Assembly: GCF_009831235.1 (NCBI RefSeq)
Contig: NZ_WUUL01000005.1
Span: forward strand, 215,495 to 279,494
Length of the DNA: 64,000 bases
Source: Shimazuella alba
Lineage (GTDB): Bacteria > Bacillota > Bacilli > Thermoactinomycetales > Thermoactinomycetaceae
Direction of reading: 5' to 3'
Of the stretch, positions 56,311 through 64,000 are shown in pieces (position 1 is the first letter of the stretch; every line of letters begins with the position of its first letter). Under the pieces are notes generated by a model. The model saw nothing but the letters and a program-made list of their open reading frames with translations, was not told the DNA's origin and ran no database searches. The position numbers were made by a program, and so were the translations under genes.

Positions 56311-56352
56311 GGCTGGGCGAGGTTTCATCGGCTATAAGCCCCTCGTCCAGCC
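56311..56352 (-). terminator. GC-rich hairpin after orphan I
   Basis: GGCTGGGCGAGG/CCTCGTCCAGCC arms (one mismatch); no U-tract on the minus strand. Confidence 0.6.
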
Positions 56353-56367
56353 AACCCCGGAGACCTG

Positions 56368-56919
56368 TCACAGGAGGGACGTAAGATCCTCACCACACTT
56401 CTCGTGGTATTTGGACCTCGTCGCCAAGTCATCATATAGACGGACAAATTCCCGTAGCACTTCCAGCTCCATGCCGTCCAGAGGGCGGCATCTGACGTCG
56501 TACCTTTCTGCACGTTCGCGTCCGTCGCTACCAATGCGGTAGACGAAGCTAAGGTTAGTGGAGCGTACAGGCTCGCCGTCGAGATTGATGCTCACACGGT
56601 TAATTTTCCAGAGCTGACCTCGCGCCACCGTGAAGTAGACGTTGTCAGAGAACCCGATCGAATACCATCTTGTTGTCTTTACATGAAGCTTAGACAGGTT
56701 GTCTTCATAAGTGGAAGAGTCTTCGGGATCGATTCGACCCTCTTCAAGATCAGCTCGGATCACTTCTAGAATCTCTTCCGACGTATAACGCCTCAGAAGA
56801 GCCTCCTCCGCTTCTTTCGGCCATGGGTTTTTTGCACCCTCCATCAGTGGGATCAACTGCTTCCTGTACCAATCTCCGATTTGACAAAGGAGCAAATCAA
56901 TCTGACAATCACGGGACAT
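56368..56919 (-). CDS. GC-rich orphan protein I (183 aa), function unknown
   Basis: Unrecognised. Helical first third (KEAEEALLRRYTSEEILEVIRADLEEG), beta-rich middle (YSIGFSDNVYFTVARGQLWKINRVS), helical end. Soluble. GGAGG lies 6 bases before the ATG and TATAAT is at 56953-56958 on the minus strand. Strongly GC-rich within an AT-rich IS-laden region. Own hairpin at 56311. Confidence 0.73.
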   Translation of the reverse strand: MSRDCQIDLLLCQIGDWYRKQLIPLMEGAKNPWPKEAEEALLRRYTSEEILEVIRADLEEGRIDPEDSSTYEDNLSKLHVKTTRWYSIGFSDNVYFTVARGQLWKINRVSINLDGEPVRSTNLSFVYRIGSDGRERAERYDVRCRPLDGMELEVLREFVRLYDDLATRSKYHEKCGEDLTSLL

Positions 56920-56958
56920 TCTGACCTCCAGGGATTTCTAAGAACTACATTTATTATA

Positions 56959-57289
56959 TAGTTGAGAAACACTATTTTAAAGGGTTAATATTCTTTGAAT
57001 ATCGCCAATTTTACTATGACTAAGGTATATCCGAATAGTCTAAATATCAGTACAACTGGGAGTTGATACCCGATATTGAAATCTATTTGGACATGGATCA
57101 TTACTGATCGTTCAAAAGCACAAATTAAGTCAAATGTGATCTTCGTTTTGCCTGAATGCTTCTATATTCGTTTGTCCCATTCAGATGGAAGGAATATAAA
57201 AAAATTAGCTAGATTCTCGCCTACGTATGTAAGACTACTCTTTTATTCTTTTCATCAGTAAATTAAGAGGATAGTAGTTGTTAAATTAA
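56959..57289. other. Intergenic region without a recognised gene
   Basis: AT-rich; a 61-codon plus-strand frame at 57076 has no ribosome site and no recognisable product. Confidence 0.4.
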
Positions 57290-58340
57290 ATAACCCGAAA
57301 CTAGATCGCTTTTTTAAAAAACGACTGTTTATATTCTTCTGGACTTACATATCCCAACGTTCCGTGAATACGGATTTTATTAAACCAATTCACATAGTCA
57401 CAAAATTCGATTGTAATTTGATCCAGACTGTCAAAAGTCGTTGGATATACAAATTCCGTTTTAATGATTTTAAAAGTAGCTTCTGCAACAGCGTTGTCAT
57501 ACGAACATGCCTTCATACTGAGTGATCTTTTTATGTGAAAGGTGGCTAATGTTTGATCTAGCAGTTGGTTGGCAAACTCTCCGCCTCAATCCGTATGAAA
57601 CATTTGAATCTAGCGTAAATTCCCCTGAACGGATGCTAATTTCCTCGCAATGAGCTCTTTATTCTTCTGGGAACCAGTGCTGAATCCGATAATCTCCAGA
57701 TTAAAAAGATCAACCAGAACACAAAGGTAATTCCATTTGTTTTTCACTCGAACATAAGATATCACTCACTACTACTTTTTTTGCTTCATCTTGTTTGAAC
57801 TGGCGGTTCAGTTTATTCTCCTGTTTGGATTCATTGCTTCTTATTTTTTGGGCTTTAAACTGGGCTTTGGTGTAAGCCATGATCCGACCAATTCGTCGTC
57901 TAGACAAGATGAACCCACGTTTATATAGCTCCACTTTGATTTTCCTTGTCCCATAAGTCTTTCGTTTAATATGAAAAATCTCGAGGACAGCTTCTATTAT
58001 GTCATCCTCGGATTTTCGTTCTTTGGCTTTATAGTAATAGGTACTTCGAGAAATTTGTAGGACTCTGCACATTGCTGATACTGAGTATTTTGTCCGTGTT
58101 TTTCTTGATGACAGCTACTTTCGTCCTATGATCAGCACTGCTTGCTTTAAAATGTCGTTTTCCATTCGCAACTGTTTGACTTCTTTTCGAAGGGCGAGGA
58201 GTTCTTGTTCTTCAGGGGGATGGTTGTCTTTCCTCCTAGGGGTGGAGGTAGCGAAGCCCGATTTCACCGCCATTTGCTCAAAAAATGGAAAAAGTCGCTT
58301 AAGGATAGAGGGAACGAAGACTGATTTGGATATCATCAAT
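57290..58340 (-). pseudogene. Decayed IS3-family insertion sequence
   Basis: The orfB C terminus (57301-57516) has YDNAVAEATFKIIKTEF and the WFNKIRIHGTLGYVSPEEY signature of IS3 DDE transposases. A frameshifted middle follows, then the orfB N terminus (57710-58072, TYYYKAK...KTYGTRKIKVEL). The orfA leucine-zipper end (58115-58339, [19 protein letters not shown]) lacks its HTH. Not functional. Confidence 0.88.
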
Positions 58341-58382
58341 CCATTAAATGGAAAACGATTTGAAGCTATGCAAGTAGGTTCA

Positions 58383-58455
58383 GTGACAGAGTTCCTGCAG
58401 TGATCCGTCTGATAGATACCATTATATGGTTACGTTATCCCTCAGGCGCCGGATG
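58383..58455 (+). repeat. Copy of mobile-element end sequence shared with 55461-55783
   Basis: GTGACAGAGTTCCTG resembles the 55461 terminal repeat, and the following TTACGTTATCCCTCAGGCG resembles 55758-55783. The two sites bracket the IS3 remnant and orphan I. Confidence 0.5.
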
Positions 58456-58461
58456 GTGGTT

Positions 58462-59073
58462 TTACAATATTCCTTTGGCTGGACTTTTCTTTTTGATATT
58501 CCTCATTTCCCATACTTCTCTTGCTTCTTTATCTATTGTAGCGGTGAATCTATATCCTTCGGTCATATCGTGAAACACAAAAGGAAAAACAATAAAGGAA
58601 TTACATTTTGCATAGAATAAAGAATCTATTATCTTATCTGCTGTTGTATTGCCACATTCTATCCAGCAAGCCAAATCTTCCCCATATACATCTGCTCTTT
58701 CAGATCCGATGACACTACACTCGAACATGGCTATTTTTTCACCTTGGCTTTTTAACCAAGTATATGCCAATGCTTTAAGCTTTGCGTGATCTTCACCTCC
58801 ACCACTTCGGGCTTTCCTCAATATGTTTTCTTCTATGTTTAAAGTGGTTCCATTCTCCGGTAAGGGTTCAAGCTTTACCCATCCGTTATCAAACACCCCT
58901 TGGAGTTCACTTTCTTTCCATTCAAGACGCGGGAAATTAGAATCAGCAGAGTTCCAGAACTCATTCCAGCTTTTAGGATTGCGGATATCATCAAGTGTTT
59001 TGAATTGATTATACAAGTACACTTCATTTTTCACATTTGGACATGCAGCTTCTCTTATTTGTTTATAGTCCAT
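58462..59073 (-). CDS. Hypothetical protein with a possible PD-(D/E)xK nuclease core (203 aa)
   Basis: Not in a family I know. The segment HAKLKALAYTWLKSQG is followed by FECSVIGSERADVYGED and CWIECGNTTADKI, giving a Glu, Asp, Glu-x-Gly pattern then Lys, as in restriction-like folds of the CoiA type. The ATG overlaps the stop region of an upstream 39-residue HTH frame, giving a two-gene unit behind a large palindrome. Nuclease activity is inference. Confidence 0.6.
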   Translation of the reverse strand: MDYKQIREAACPNVKNEVYLYNQFKTLDDIRNPKSWNEFWNSADSNFPRLEWKESELQGVFDNGWVKLEPLPENGTTLNIEENILRKARSGGGEDHAKLKALAYTWLKSQGEKIAMFECSVIGSERADVYGEDLACWIECGNTTADKIIDSLFYAKCNSFIVFPFVFHDMTEGYRFTATIDKEAREVWEMRNIKKKSPAKGIL

Positions 59074-59074
59074 G

Positions 59075-59194
59075 TTAATTTGCGTCCTTTAATTTCCGAT
59101 GTAATGTCATCCGCGATATTCCTACTTTGTCGGCAACCTGCTGCATGGTCATATTCCCTTGGAGGAGGGTTCCTAGGACCTGAACTGATTTCAT
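59075..59194 (-). CDS. 39-residue HTH microprotein
   Basis: Starts MKSVQVLGTLLQGNMT and continues MQQVADKVGISRMTLHRKLKDAN, a complete helix-turn-helix of the Hin/Fis kind. The ATG is only 2 bases from the arm of a 17-bp inverted repeat, and the stop is 2 bases before the nuclease-like gene. It could be a tiny autoregulator, or the surviving end of a resolvase-type protein. No strong ribosome site. Confidence 0.5.
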   Translation of the reverse strand: MKSVQVLGTLLQGNMTMQQVADKVGISRMTLHRKLKDAN

Positions 59195-59196
59195 AA

Positions 59197-59239
59197 GACG
59201 TATTCACTGGTATTCACCACTGATACCAGTGAATACGTC
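59197..59239. repeat. 17-bp perfect inverted repeat with 9-bp spacer
   Basis: GACGTATTCACTGGTAT (59197-59213) and ATACCAGTGAATACGTC (59223-59239). Lies at the start of the HTH microprotein; operator, recombination site or mRNA hairpin. Confidence 0.8.
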
Positions 59240-59335
59240 GTCGCTTTGGGGGCTCTTTTTCATTCCATCAGCATAAAGGACTTTGCATGTTTCTGTCGTA
59301 TTCCTCTTATTGGAAAAAAATCAGGAGGGATACAT

Positions 59336-59377
59336 ATGAGCATTTCTCTAATCATTTCTTTGATAGTGTGTCTGTAG
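59336..59377 (+). CDS. 13-residue hydrophobic peptide (MSISLIISLIVCL)
   Basis: AGGAGGG lies 6 bases before the ATG and a plus-strand terminator starts 4 bases past the stop, so a short transcript dedicated to this peptide is plausible. TTGCAT (59283) could be its -35. All residues are Met, Ser, Leu, Ile, Val or Cys. Short hydrophobic toxin, leader or membrane peptide. Confidence 0.45.
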   Translation: MSISLIISLIVCL

Positions 59378-59381
59378 GGTG

Positions 59382-59406
59382 AAGAGCCTCTCAATGAGGC
59401 TCTTTT
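59382..59406 (+). terminator. Plus-strand terminator
   Basis: AAGAGCCTC/GAGGCTCTT with 5-nt loop and TT after; the minus side has no T-run. Confidence 0.8.
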
Positions 59407-59408
59407 GC

Positions 59409-59579
59409 TTATCCAATTACACAATCCTCGCCATACAAAGCTTTGAGAAATTCACCTTCCTGCTCCATCTCCATCTCTGGAAGCTCCACATACATCACGC
59501 CTCCACCTTCGCACTCAGGACAACTCTTCCATCCAAAATCAGCACAAATATAACATTCTATCTCCATTCGTCGCTTCAT
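59409..59579 (-). CDS. 56-residue zinc-ribbon-like protein
   Basis: Starts MKRRMEIECYICADFGW and contains CPECEGGG, giving a C-x2-C...C-x2-C pair as in DnaJ-type zinc ribbons, followed by an acidic tail. Its ATG overlaps the stop of the upstream frame (ATGA), so translation is coupled. Confidence 0.6.
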   Translation of the reverse strand: MKRRMEIECYICADFGWKSCPECEGGGVMYVELPEMEMEQEGEFLKALYGEDCVIG

Positions 59580-59842
59580 CCTTTCGAATAATGATCAAAG
59601 ATACCTGATATCCTTCGTTTTGCAGTGTCTTCCCCATGACTCATGATAAAACTAATGAGCTCCAGAAAATCTCTCTCATCTTCTGATAAAGCTTTCTTCG
59701 CCAATCGCTTATCAACTAACTTCGAAACGCTAATAAGCCTGTCCGCTAATCGTGGATCTCTCCGCCATTTACAGCCATTTATCCAATCACCTCGAAATTT
59801 TGATTTATCTAATATAAGGAAAAATACCATTACCCCTATCAT
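59576..59842 (-). CDS. Hypothetical protein (88 aa), coupled to the zinc-ribbon gene
   Basis: Basic, helical (LADRLISVSKLVDKRLAKK), soluble apart from a short hydrophobic N terminus. No ribosome site is evident at the first ATG; an internal ATG at 59830 is possible. Small phage-like gene pair with the next gene. Unrecognised. Confidence 0.5.
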   Translation of the reverse strand: MIGVMVFFLILDKSKFRGDWINGCKWRRDPRLADRLISVSKLVDKRLAKKALSEDERDFLELISFIMSHGEDTAKRRISGIFDHYSKG

Positions 59843-59980
59843 TAAAAGCTGAATTTACCCCGTAGAATTCGAAATTTGGCTATATATACAACTTTATCAG
59901 AGCCGTCCTAATCAACGATCAAATCTAATATTCCTTTTGGGAAGTGCTTACGCTCTTTTATAGCTTGTACCATGTATTCT

Positions 59981-60520
59981 CTAAAGTCCAGCCGGACAAC
60001 TTTGATTATAAAAACTATCAAAAGCAAACATCCTATCCAACCAAGAACAAAGTTTCTTTGCTTCAACCGTCTCAAATACATGATGTACGATTATTTCTTC
60101 TTTGCGAAGACAATTTAATAGCTCATGAAGGGTTCGAGTTACAGTTTTCTTCGTACAATCAAAACGGATACGTTCATTTTTTTCAAAGCAAACAACATGA
60201 CCATGTAGATCCGCGTGGTATTCTTTTGATAGAACATGTTTGGTATAGTGTTGTTCCCATTCAATACGATCTAGATATCGTTGTTGTATCCGTTCTTGAT
60301 TGATATCTTCGTTTAACTTGTTGACCTCATCTTGGCTGACTGTTTTAAGAGATTTTTTAATCAACCCAAGCAATACTTCAATACTGCTCACAAAGAACCG
60401 AAACAAAATATTTTCCCGTAAGAAATGATGGAATACAAAACGACTAGATCCCATGGACTTATGAATGGAAATGGCTTGTTTTTTGGTTGGATACAAACGA
60501 AAACGGAATGCTTGGTGCAT
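59981..60520 (-). pseudogene. Chimeric open frame: TnpB N terminus fused to unrelated sequence
   Basis: The first ~35 residues (MHQAFRFRLYPTKKQ...SSRFVFHHFL) are TnpB. A short internal TnpB piece (ENILFRFFVSS) follows. The last ~135 residues (charged, e.g. QERIQQRYLDRIEWEQHYT) are not TnpB. It formed by IS decay that left the frame open by chance or by selection. Confidence 0.6.
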
Positions 60521-60595
60521 TTGTGTCTTTCTCCTTCTTGTTTAAAGGCTGATGATACACCCCCAAAACAAAAAAAGGAAATATTCCGAATGGAT
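60440..60595 (-). repeat. Left-end remnant of the second TnpB subfamily
   Basis: Shares the TnpB start, AAAGGCTGATGATACAC and AGGAAATATTCCG-type end with 12945-13075 and 62285-62420. Confidence 0.7.
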
Positions 60596-60599
60596 AGTA

Positions 60600-61362
60600 T
60601 TGCAAAACAAGCAAATACTTCGTCTTTTCACTTTCAAAGAATTTTTTGATCCTGACAGGTATAACATTAGTGAATATCTTCGCAGACGCCGTCTAACTTT
60701 AGCTGCTGAGGCACTGTCTAAGAGCAATTGTAAAATCATTGAAATCGCTTTTAAATATGGCTATGAAACCCCAGAAGCATTTACAAAAGCTTTCCGTAAG
60801 CAACACGGTATCACACCCAGTAAGCACGAAATCACGTTGGAAAGCTCAACTCCTATAATCGTTTGACCATACAGGTAAATTTGAAAGGGGCAGAGCCAAT
60901 GAAGTATCAAATTGTATAAAGAGAAGCATTTCAAGTAATTGGTGTAAAACGAGAGTTCACATTAAGAAACGAAGTAAATTCAGCAGATATTCCAAAAATG
61001 TGGAACGAAATGCATGAAAACGGAATAGATGATTTCCTATTCCAATTAAATAATGGAGAGATTGAAGTCGTTTTAGGTGGTTGTAGATAAAGTGATACAA
61101 AACCAAATCTATCGACTATTGGGTAGCGACCGAGTACAATGGTGAGATTCCTGGAAAATTTTTAAGTAGCAGACAAATGGGCTGTTTTTGAAGTTCATGG
61201 ACCAATGCCGGATGCGATGACAAAAGCCTGGAAAACGATCTTTTCGGAATGGGGTTTCCTTCAAGTAGATACAAGTATACAGGAGCACCTGAATTAGAAG
61301 TATATAGATGGCGACCCTTTCAATCCAAACTTGTATTCTGAAATCTGGATTCCGATAAAATA
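60600..61362 (+). pseudogene. AraC regulator with GyrI-like effector domain, inactivated
   Basis: The HTH part (60650-60866) reads [16 protein letters not shown] and [30 protein letters not shown] GyrI-like effector-binding domain follows (60898-61362: EAFQVIGVKRE, FEVHGPMPDA, EIWIPI) but is split by several stops. The 5' end was removed by the TnpB remnant. Confidence 0.85.
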
Positions 61363-61601
61363 ACAGATTATCGATCTACTAAAAATCACCTATTTGTCAC
61401 AGTGCAGGAGGAAATACTGGCAGCATGCTAACTACTAGAGATTGGTCAGAAAAGCACCTCCATCTCAGAAGATAGTATCTTGTATAACATAAAAGAAAAT
61501 TATGCGTCCTGACCACTCAGATTTGGGGGTAGACCTGCACGAATCGCTCAGTCCTCGAACTTGTCGATACTCGACCTAGTGGGGTGACTGATCGTGGAGT
61601 C
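61363..61601. other. Region without a gene
   Basis: Nothing coding recognised; its right part is richer in G and C and leads into the remnant at 61602. Confidence 0.4.
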
Positions 61602-61756
61602 CTAAAGATCCAAACTCTTCTCTTCTCGCTTTTTGGCGAGGAAATCCATGGCATATCCAGAGTTTAGGAGACGGGTTTTCCTCTCATAGAGTGAGGCGTA
61701 CCTGTCAGGGTACCTCCACTTATATTGATCAGGGTGTTCTCAATCCTGTTCCTCAT
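61602..61756 (-). pseudogene. Decayed GC-rich orphan gene
   Basis: Frame pieces QYKWRYPDRYASLYERK and AMDFLAKKREEKSLDL then stop at 61602, with the probable start (ATG 61756) in another frame. The composition is like the GC-rich orphans. Confidence 0.4.
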
Positions 61757-61841
61757 GGGAATGCCTTTCGTCGAGTCAGGGTCGATTCATGTCAATAATC
61801 AGAATTATAAATAAAGACCCTCTTGGCAAAGCTGCGATATA

Positions 61842-61871
61842 AAAAATAACGCCAACAAAGGCGTTATTTTT
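61842..61871. terminator. Bidirectional terminator next to ywbE
   Basis: AAAAATAACGCC/GGCGTTATTTTT with 6-nt loop. Confidence 0.88.
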
Positions 61872-61881
61872 GTGAAATTTA

Positions 61882-62076
61882 CTATTCAATAATCTCAATC
61901 ACTCTACCAACTTGTCCATCTTCTAACCGTACTTTGATCCCATGTGGATGGGTGGGTGATTTGGTCAGAAGGTCTTTTACGACTCCTCTTGTCCTGTTCC
62001 CAGTACGCTGATCTTTTTTTAAAATAATATCTACGAGCATTCCTGGACTAAGATTGCTCCTTGTTCTACCGTCCAT
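61882..62076 (-). CDS. ywbE: YwbE family protein (DUF2196)
   Basis: 64 residues with the family motifs GMLVDIILKKDQRTG, RGVVKDLLTKSP and HGIKVRLEDGQVGRV. A small beta-barrel-like protein of unknown role. Normal length. Confidence 0.93.
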   Translation of the reverse strand: MDGRTRSNLSPGMLVDIILKKDQRTGNRTRGVVKDLLTKSPTHPHGIKVRLEDGQVGRVIEIIE

Positions 62077-62284
62077 TTATATGCCTCCAAAGTGTTTCTT
62101 CTTATTTTAAGTCTTTTCGTTGATATTTCCTATTCCTTTCAGAAACTATTTTACTTTATATCTTGTAGGTACAGGTAGACAGCTTCCATGTTGCACTTGT
62201 TCTATATGGAAAAGGAAGAAAGTCAACAACCCGCTCGACCAAATGATGAAATAAGATATATACATGAAGAAATTACGATCCATA

Positions 62285-62420
62285 ATGGACTTATGGATGG
62301 AAATGGCTTATTTTTGGTTGGATACAAACGAAAACGGAATGCTTGGTGCATGTGTTTCTTTCTCCTTCCTTGTTTTTAAGGCTGGATGATACACTCGGAA
62401 ATAAAAAAGGGAATATTCTG
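62285..62420 (-). repeat. Left-end remnant of the second TnpB subfamily
   Basis: Third copy of the sequence at 12945 and 60440, including the first codons of TnpB; the open frame on the plus strand here is a by-product. Confidence 0.7.
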
Positions 62421-62514
62421 AACTATCTTTCGGAGAGATTGATAAAATAATTACCTTTTACCATTACTACATGAGTTAAAAGAAACCCTTAATAGGATTT
62501 ATCGAAACAGCTAT

Positions 62515-62795
62515 TTCATACCTTCTTTGATTTTCAAGATCTCCTCGATGTCAAACTTGTTGCTTTTTCTAGAACTGATACATCAAGCCCCACTTTTAAC
62601 ATATTCTTGATGACCTCTACTTCCCCCAGTCTCTTCCACATTTCTTTTCCTTTCTCGTATCCACGTTTCTCAGCAAAGTCTAAAACAGAAATTTCATCCA
62701 TTATCGCTCTTCTCCCTCATTTGTTCTAATATCCGAGCTTCTTCATCAGGACTTAAATACTCCGATGTTGGTAATACTCTCTTTGTTTCAGACAT
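62515..62795 (-). pseudogene. Remnant of an Rpn-family gene
   Basis: Pieces such as SEYLSPDEEARILEQMREK, FAEKRGYEKGK and VIKNMLKVGLDVSVLEKA correspond to the C terminus of the intact protein at 62901. Frames are broken and the N-terminal nuclease domain is missing. Confidence 0.75.
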
Positions 62796-62837
62796 ATCCA
62801 CCGCCTACTTTCGTAAATTCATAGTTCTTAAAAGAAA

Positions 62838-62855
62838 AAGCCCAAAAAAGGGCTA
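62838..62855 (-). terminator. Terminator of the Rpn gene
   Basis: AGCCC/GGGCT with A6 loop on the minus strand, then TTTTTC. Confidence 0.6.
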
Positions 62856-62900
62856 ATGTAAATAGAAAGTTCCTAACTTATCAGCAACATACTGGAGTAA

Positions 62901-63746
62901 CTATTTCATACTCTCTTTGATTTTAAGAACTTCTTCTTCTGTTAAGTCATTTGCTTTTGCTAATACCGATATAGAAACACCAAATTTTAACATATTTTTG
63001 ATCGCTTCTACCTTTCCTTCTATCTTCCCTTCCTCTCTTCCACGTTTTTCAGCTTTATCCAATGCAGAACGTTCATCCATTAACACTTTCATTCTCATTT
63101 CATATAACATACGTGCTTCTTCATCTTGACTTAAATACTCCAATGCAGCCATTGCCTTTTTTAATTCAGGTTTATCCATCGCCAACTCCTCCCATCTACT
63201 CTTATCGATTCCTTTTAGAAAAGAAAGCCAACGAACGAGATGATCTGACAAATTACAGAAACTAGCTAGTTTAGGCAGTTCCAAAAAATGAATCTCGATA
63301 TCATCCGTTAAAATGTGCCCTGTATGATCTTCCCGCAAATGAAAAATGCTGTGATAGCGGTCATTTGGTATCACACGAAAGTTTAGAATATTGATCGTTA
63401 TCGTTTTCTTAAGGTCTCCATAAGGTTGACCTTTCTTCAATTGCCCACCATACAGTTTTGACCAATAAAATAAAGTGCGTTTTTGAATATCGTATTTATT
63501 AAAAAGCTGAATTTCTAAATTGATTTGTTTTCCATTGGCAGTCTGTGCCCGCACATCTAATATGGATAACTTTTCTTTCACCATTGTTGTGTCAAGATAT
63601 GGATTGACTAGAATAATATGAGTGAGCGGCTGTTGTTCTGTTTCTTTTAGTGTATCGTTTAAAAATGATAGAAGTACATCTTTATTTTCTTCACTGCCAA
63701 AAATTTTTTTAAAAACAAAATCTACTTTGGGGTCTAATATGTCCAT
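62901..63746 (-). CDS. Rpn-family recombination-promoting nuclease (PD-(D/E)xK transposase-like)
   Basis: 281 residues. It starts MDILDPKVDFVFKKIFG, the family opening. The nuclease core is DVRAQTANGKQINLEIQLFN (Asp, then Glu-x-Gln), and RTLFYWSKLYGGQLKKGQPY follows. The C terminus has a charged EKRGREEGKIEGK segment. Such proteins cut DNA without strong specificity and are often linked to phage defence or recombination. A truncated relative lies just downstream. Confidence 0.92.
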   Translation of the reverse strand: MDILDPKVDFVFKKIFGSEENKDVLLSFLNDTLKETEQQPLTHIILVNPYLDTTMVKEKLSILDVRAQTANGKQINLEIQLFNKYDIQKRTLFYWSKLYGGQLKKGQPYGDLKKTITINILNFRVIPNDRYHSIFHLREDHTGHILTDDIEIHFLELPKLASFCNLSDHLVRWLSFLKGIDKSRWEELAMDKPELKKAMAALEYLSQDEEARMLYEMRMKVLMDERSALDKAEKRGREEGKIEGKVEAIKNMLKFGVSISVLAKANDLTEEEVLKIKESMK

Positions 63747-63921
63747 TCATCATCTTCCTCTTATTATACTCCTTATATCATCCAAAAAACCAATACAAGC
63801 ATCATGGTACGACTGGAAGTATTGGAATTTTTTAGAATGATTAATTTTGCATAATTTTAACATGGGAATATATGTTTGTAAATTAATTTTTATGGCAGAT
63901 TCTATTTTATATACAAAAAAC

Positions 63922-63990
63922 AAGCCCTAACAAGGGCTTACAGCCTGTAGACAAACCCTGCTTTAGCAGGGAGGTCTACAGGCTTTTTTT
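63922..63990 (+). terminator. Tandem hairpins ending in T8
   Basis: AAGCCCT/AGGGCTT is followed by AGCCTGTAGAC/GTCTACAGGCT, which encloses CCCTGC/GCAGGG. The gene served lies outside the window or on the other strand. Confidence 0.65.
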
Positions 63991-64000
63991 GTCGAAATAA

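Noticed and set aside
62188..62379. Plus-strand 63-codon frame
   Set aside because: Mostly the reverse of the TnpB left end.
1..64000. CRISPR arrays, rRNA or tRNA genes, riboswitches
   Set aside because: No regularly spaced repeats, cloverleaf-like or conserved rRNA segments, and no recognisable riboswitch core were seen by eye. A covariance-model scan would settle it.

Overview
The window looks like a low-GC, endospore-forming Firmicute of the order Bacillales. The evidence is strong AGGAGG-type ribosome sites, a Spo0M homologue, a YheC/D ATP-grasp spore-coat-type protein, YfhH, YwbE, YitT, a TatA, bacillus-type S-adenosylmethionine decarboxylase and a fadN-fadA-fadE operon. Thermoactinomycetaceae is a guess from overall gene character. 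No rRNA, tRNA or CRISPR array was seen.

Layout. 1-1020: gatC and the 5' part of gatA. 1.2-9.3 kb: metallo-hydrolase, HAD phosphatase, tatA, an OmpR-type two-component pair, a secreted GH16-like glucanase, and several GC-rich orphan genes. 9.3-12 kb: divergent proline catabolism (P5C dehydrogenase and proline dehydrogenase). 12-16.3 kb: a decayed and an intact TnpB element around an Lrp regulator-aminotransferase pair. 16.3-17.7 kb: three GC-rich orphan genes. 18-22 kb: glutamate dehydrogenase, then a MarR-controlled block (quinone reductase, saccharopine-dehydrogenase-like protein, a 42-residue microprotein) with palindromic operators. 22.2-27.9 kb: a 1446-residue helicase-nuclease and a transglutaminase-like membrane protein. 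28-38.6 kb: an SDR pseudogene carrying a TnpB-derived MITE, ArsR, asparaginase, a RidA/CGNR divergent pair with apparently leaderless promoters, YitT, a tyrosine recombinase and a P1-family peptidase. 39-53 kb: beta-oxidation operon and ordinary metabolic and sporulation genes. 53.6-64 kb: an accessory region of IS wreckage, a broken recombinase, small repeats, a microprotein-HTH/nuclease-like pair beside a large palindrome, and Rpn family genes.

The most unusual overall pattern is about twelve short genes scattered singly between ordinary AT-rich genes, in both orientations (1244, 3737, 4880, 8471, 16338, 16852, 17353, 28054, 30380, 47957, 54205 and 56368 as left coordinates). They are visibly GC-rich (for example 70 of 120 bases are G or C at 5221-5340, against 20 of 60 at 5941-6000). 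Most have their own TATAAT-like -10 box, a Shine-Dalgarno site and a GC-rich 3' hairpin, often with little U-tract. None has a product I recognise. Three are paralogues of each other. They behave like independently mobile or separately acquired single-gene cassettes and are the best candidate for something undescribed.

TnpB-type transposons shaped the rest of the accessory content: one intact copy without tnpA, one 305-bp internally deleted copy, and at least three decayed copies, one of them fused in frame to host sequence.
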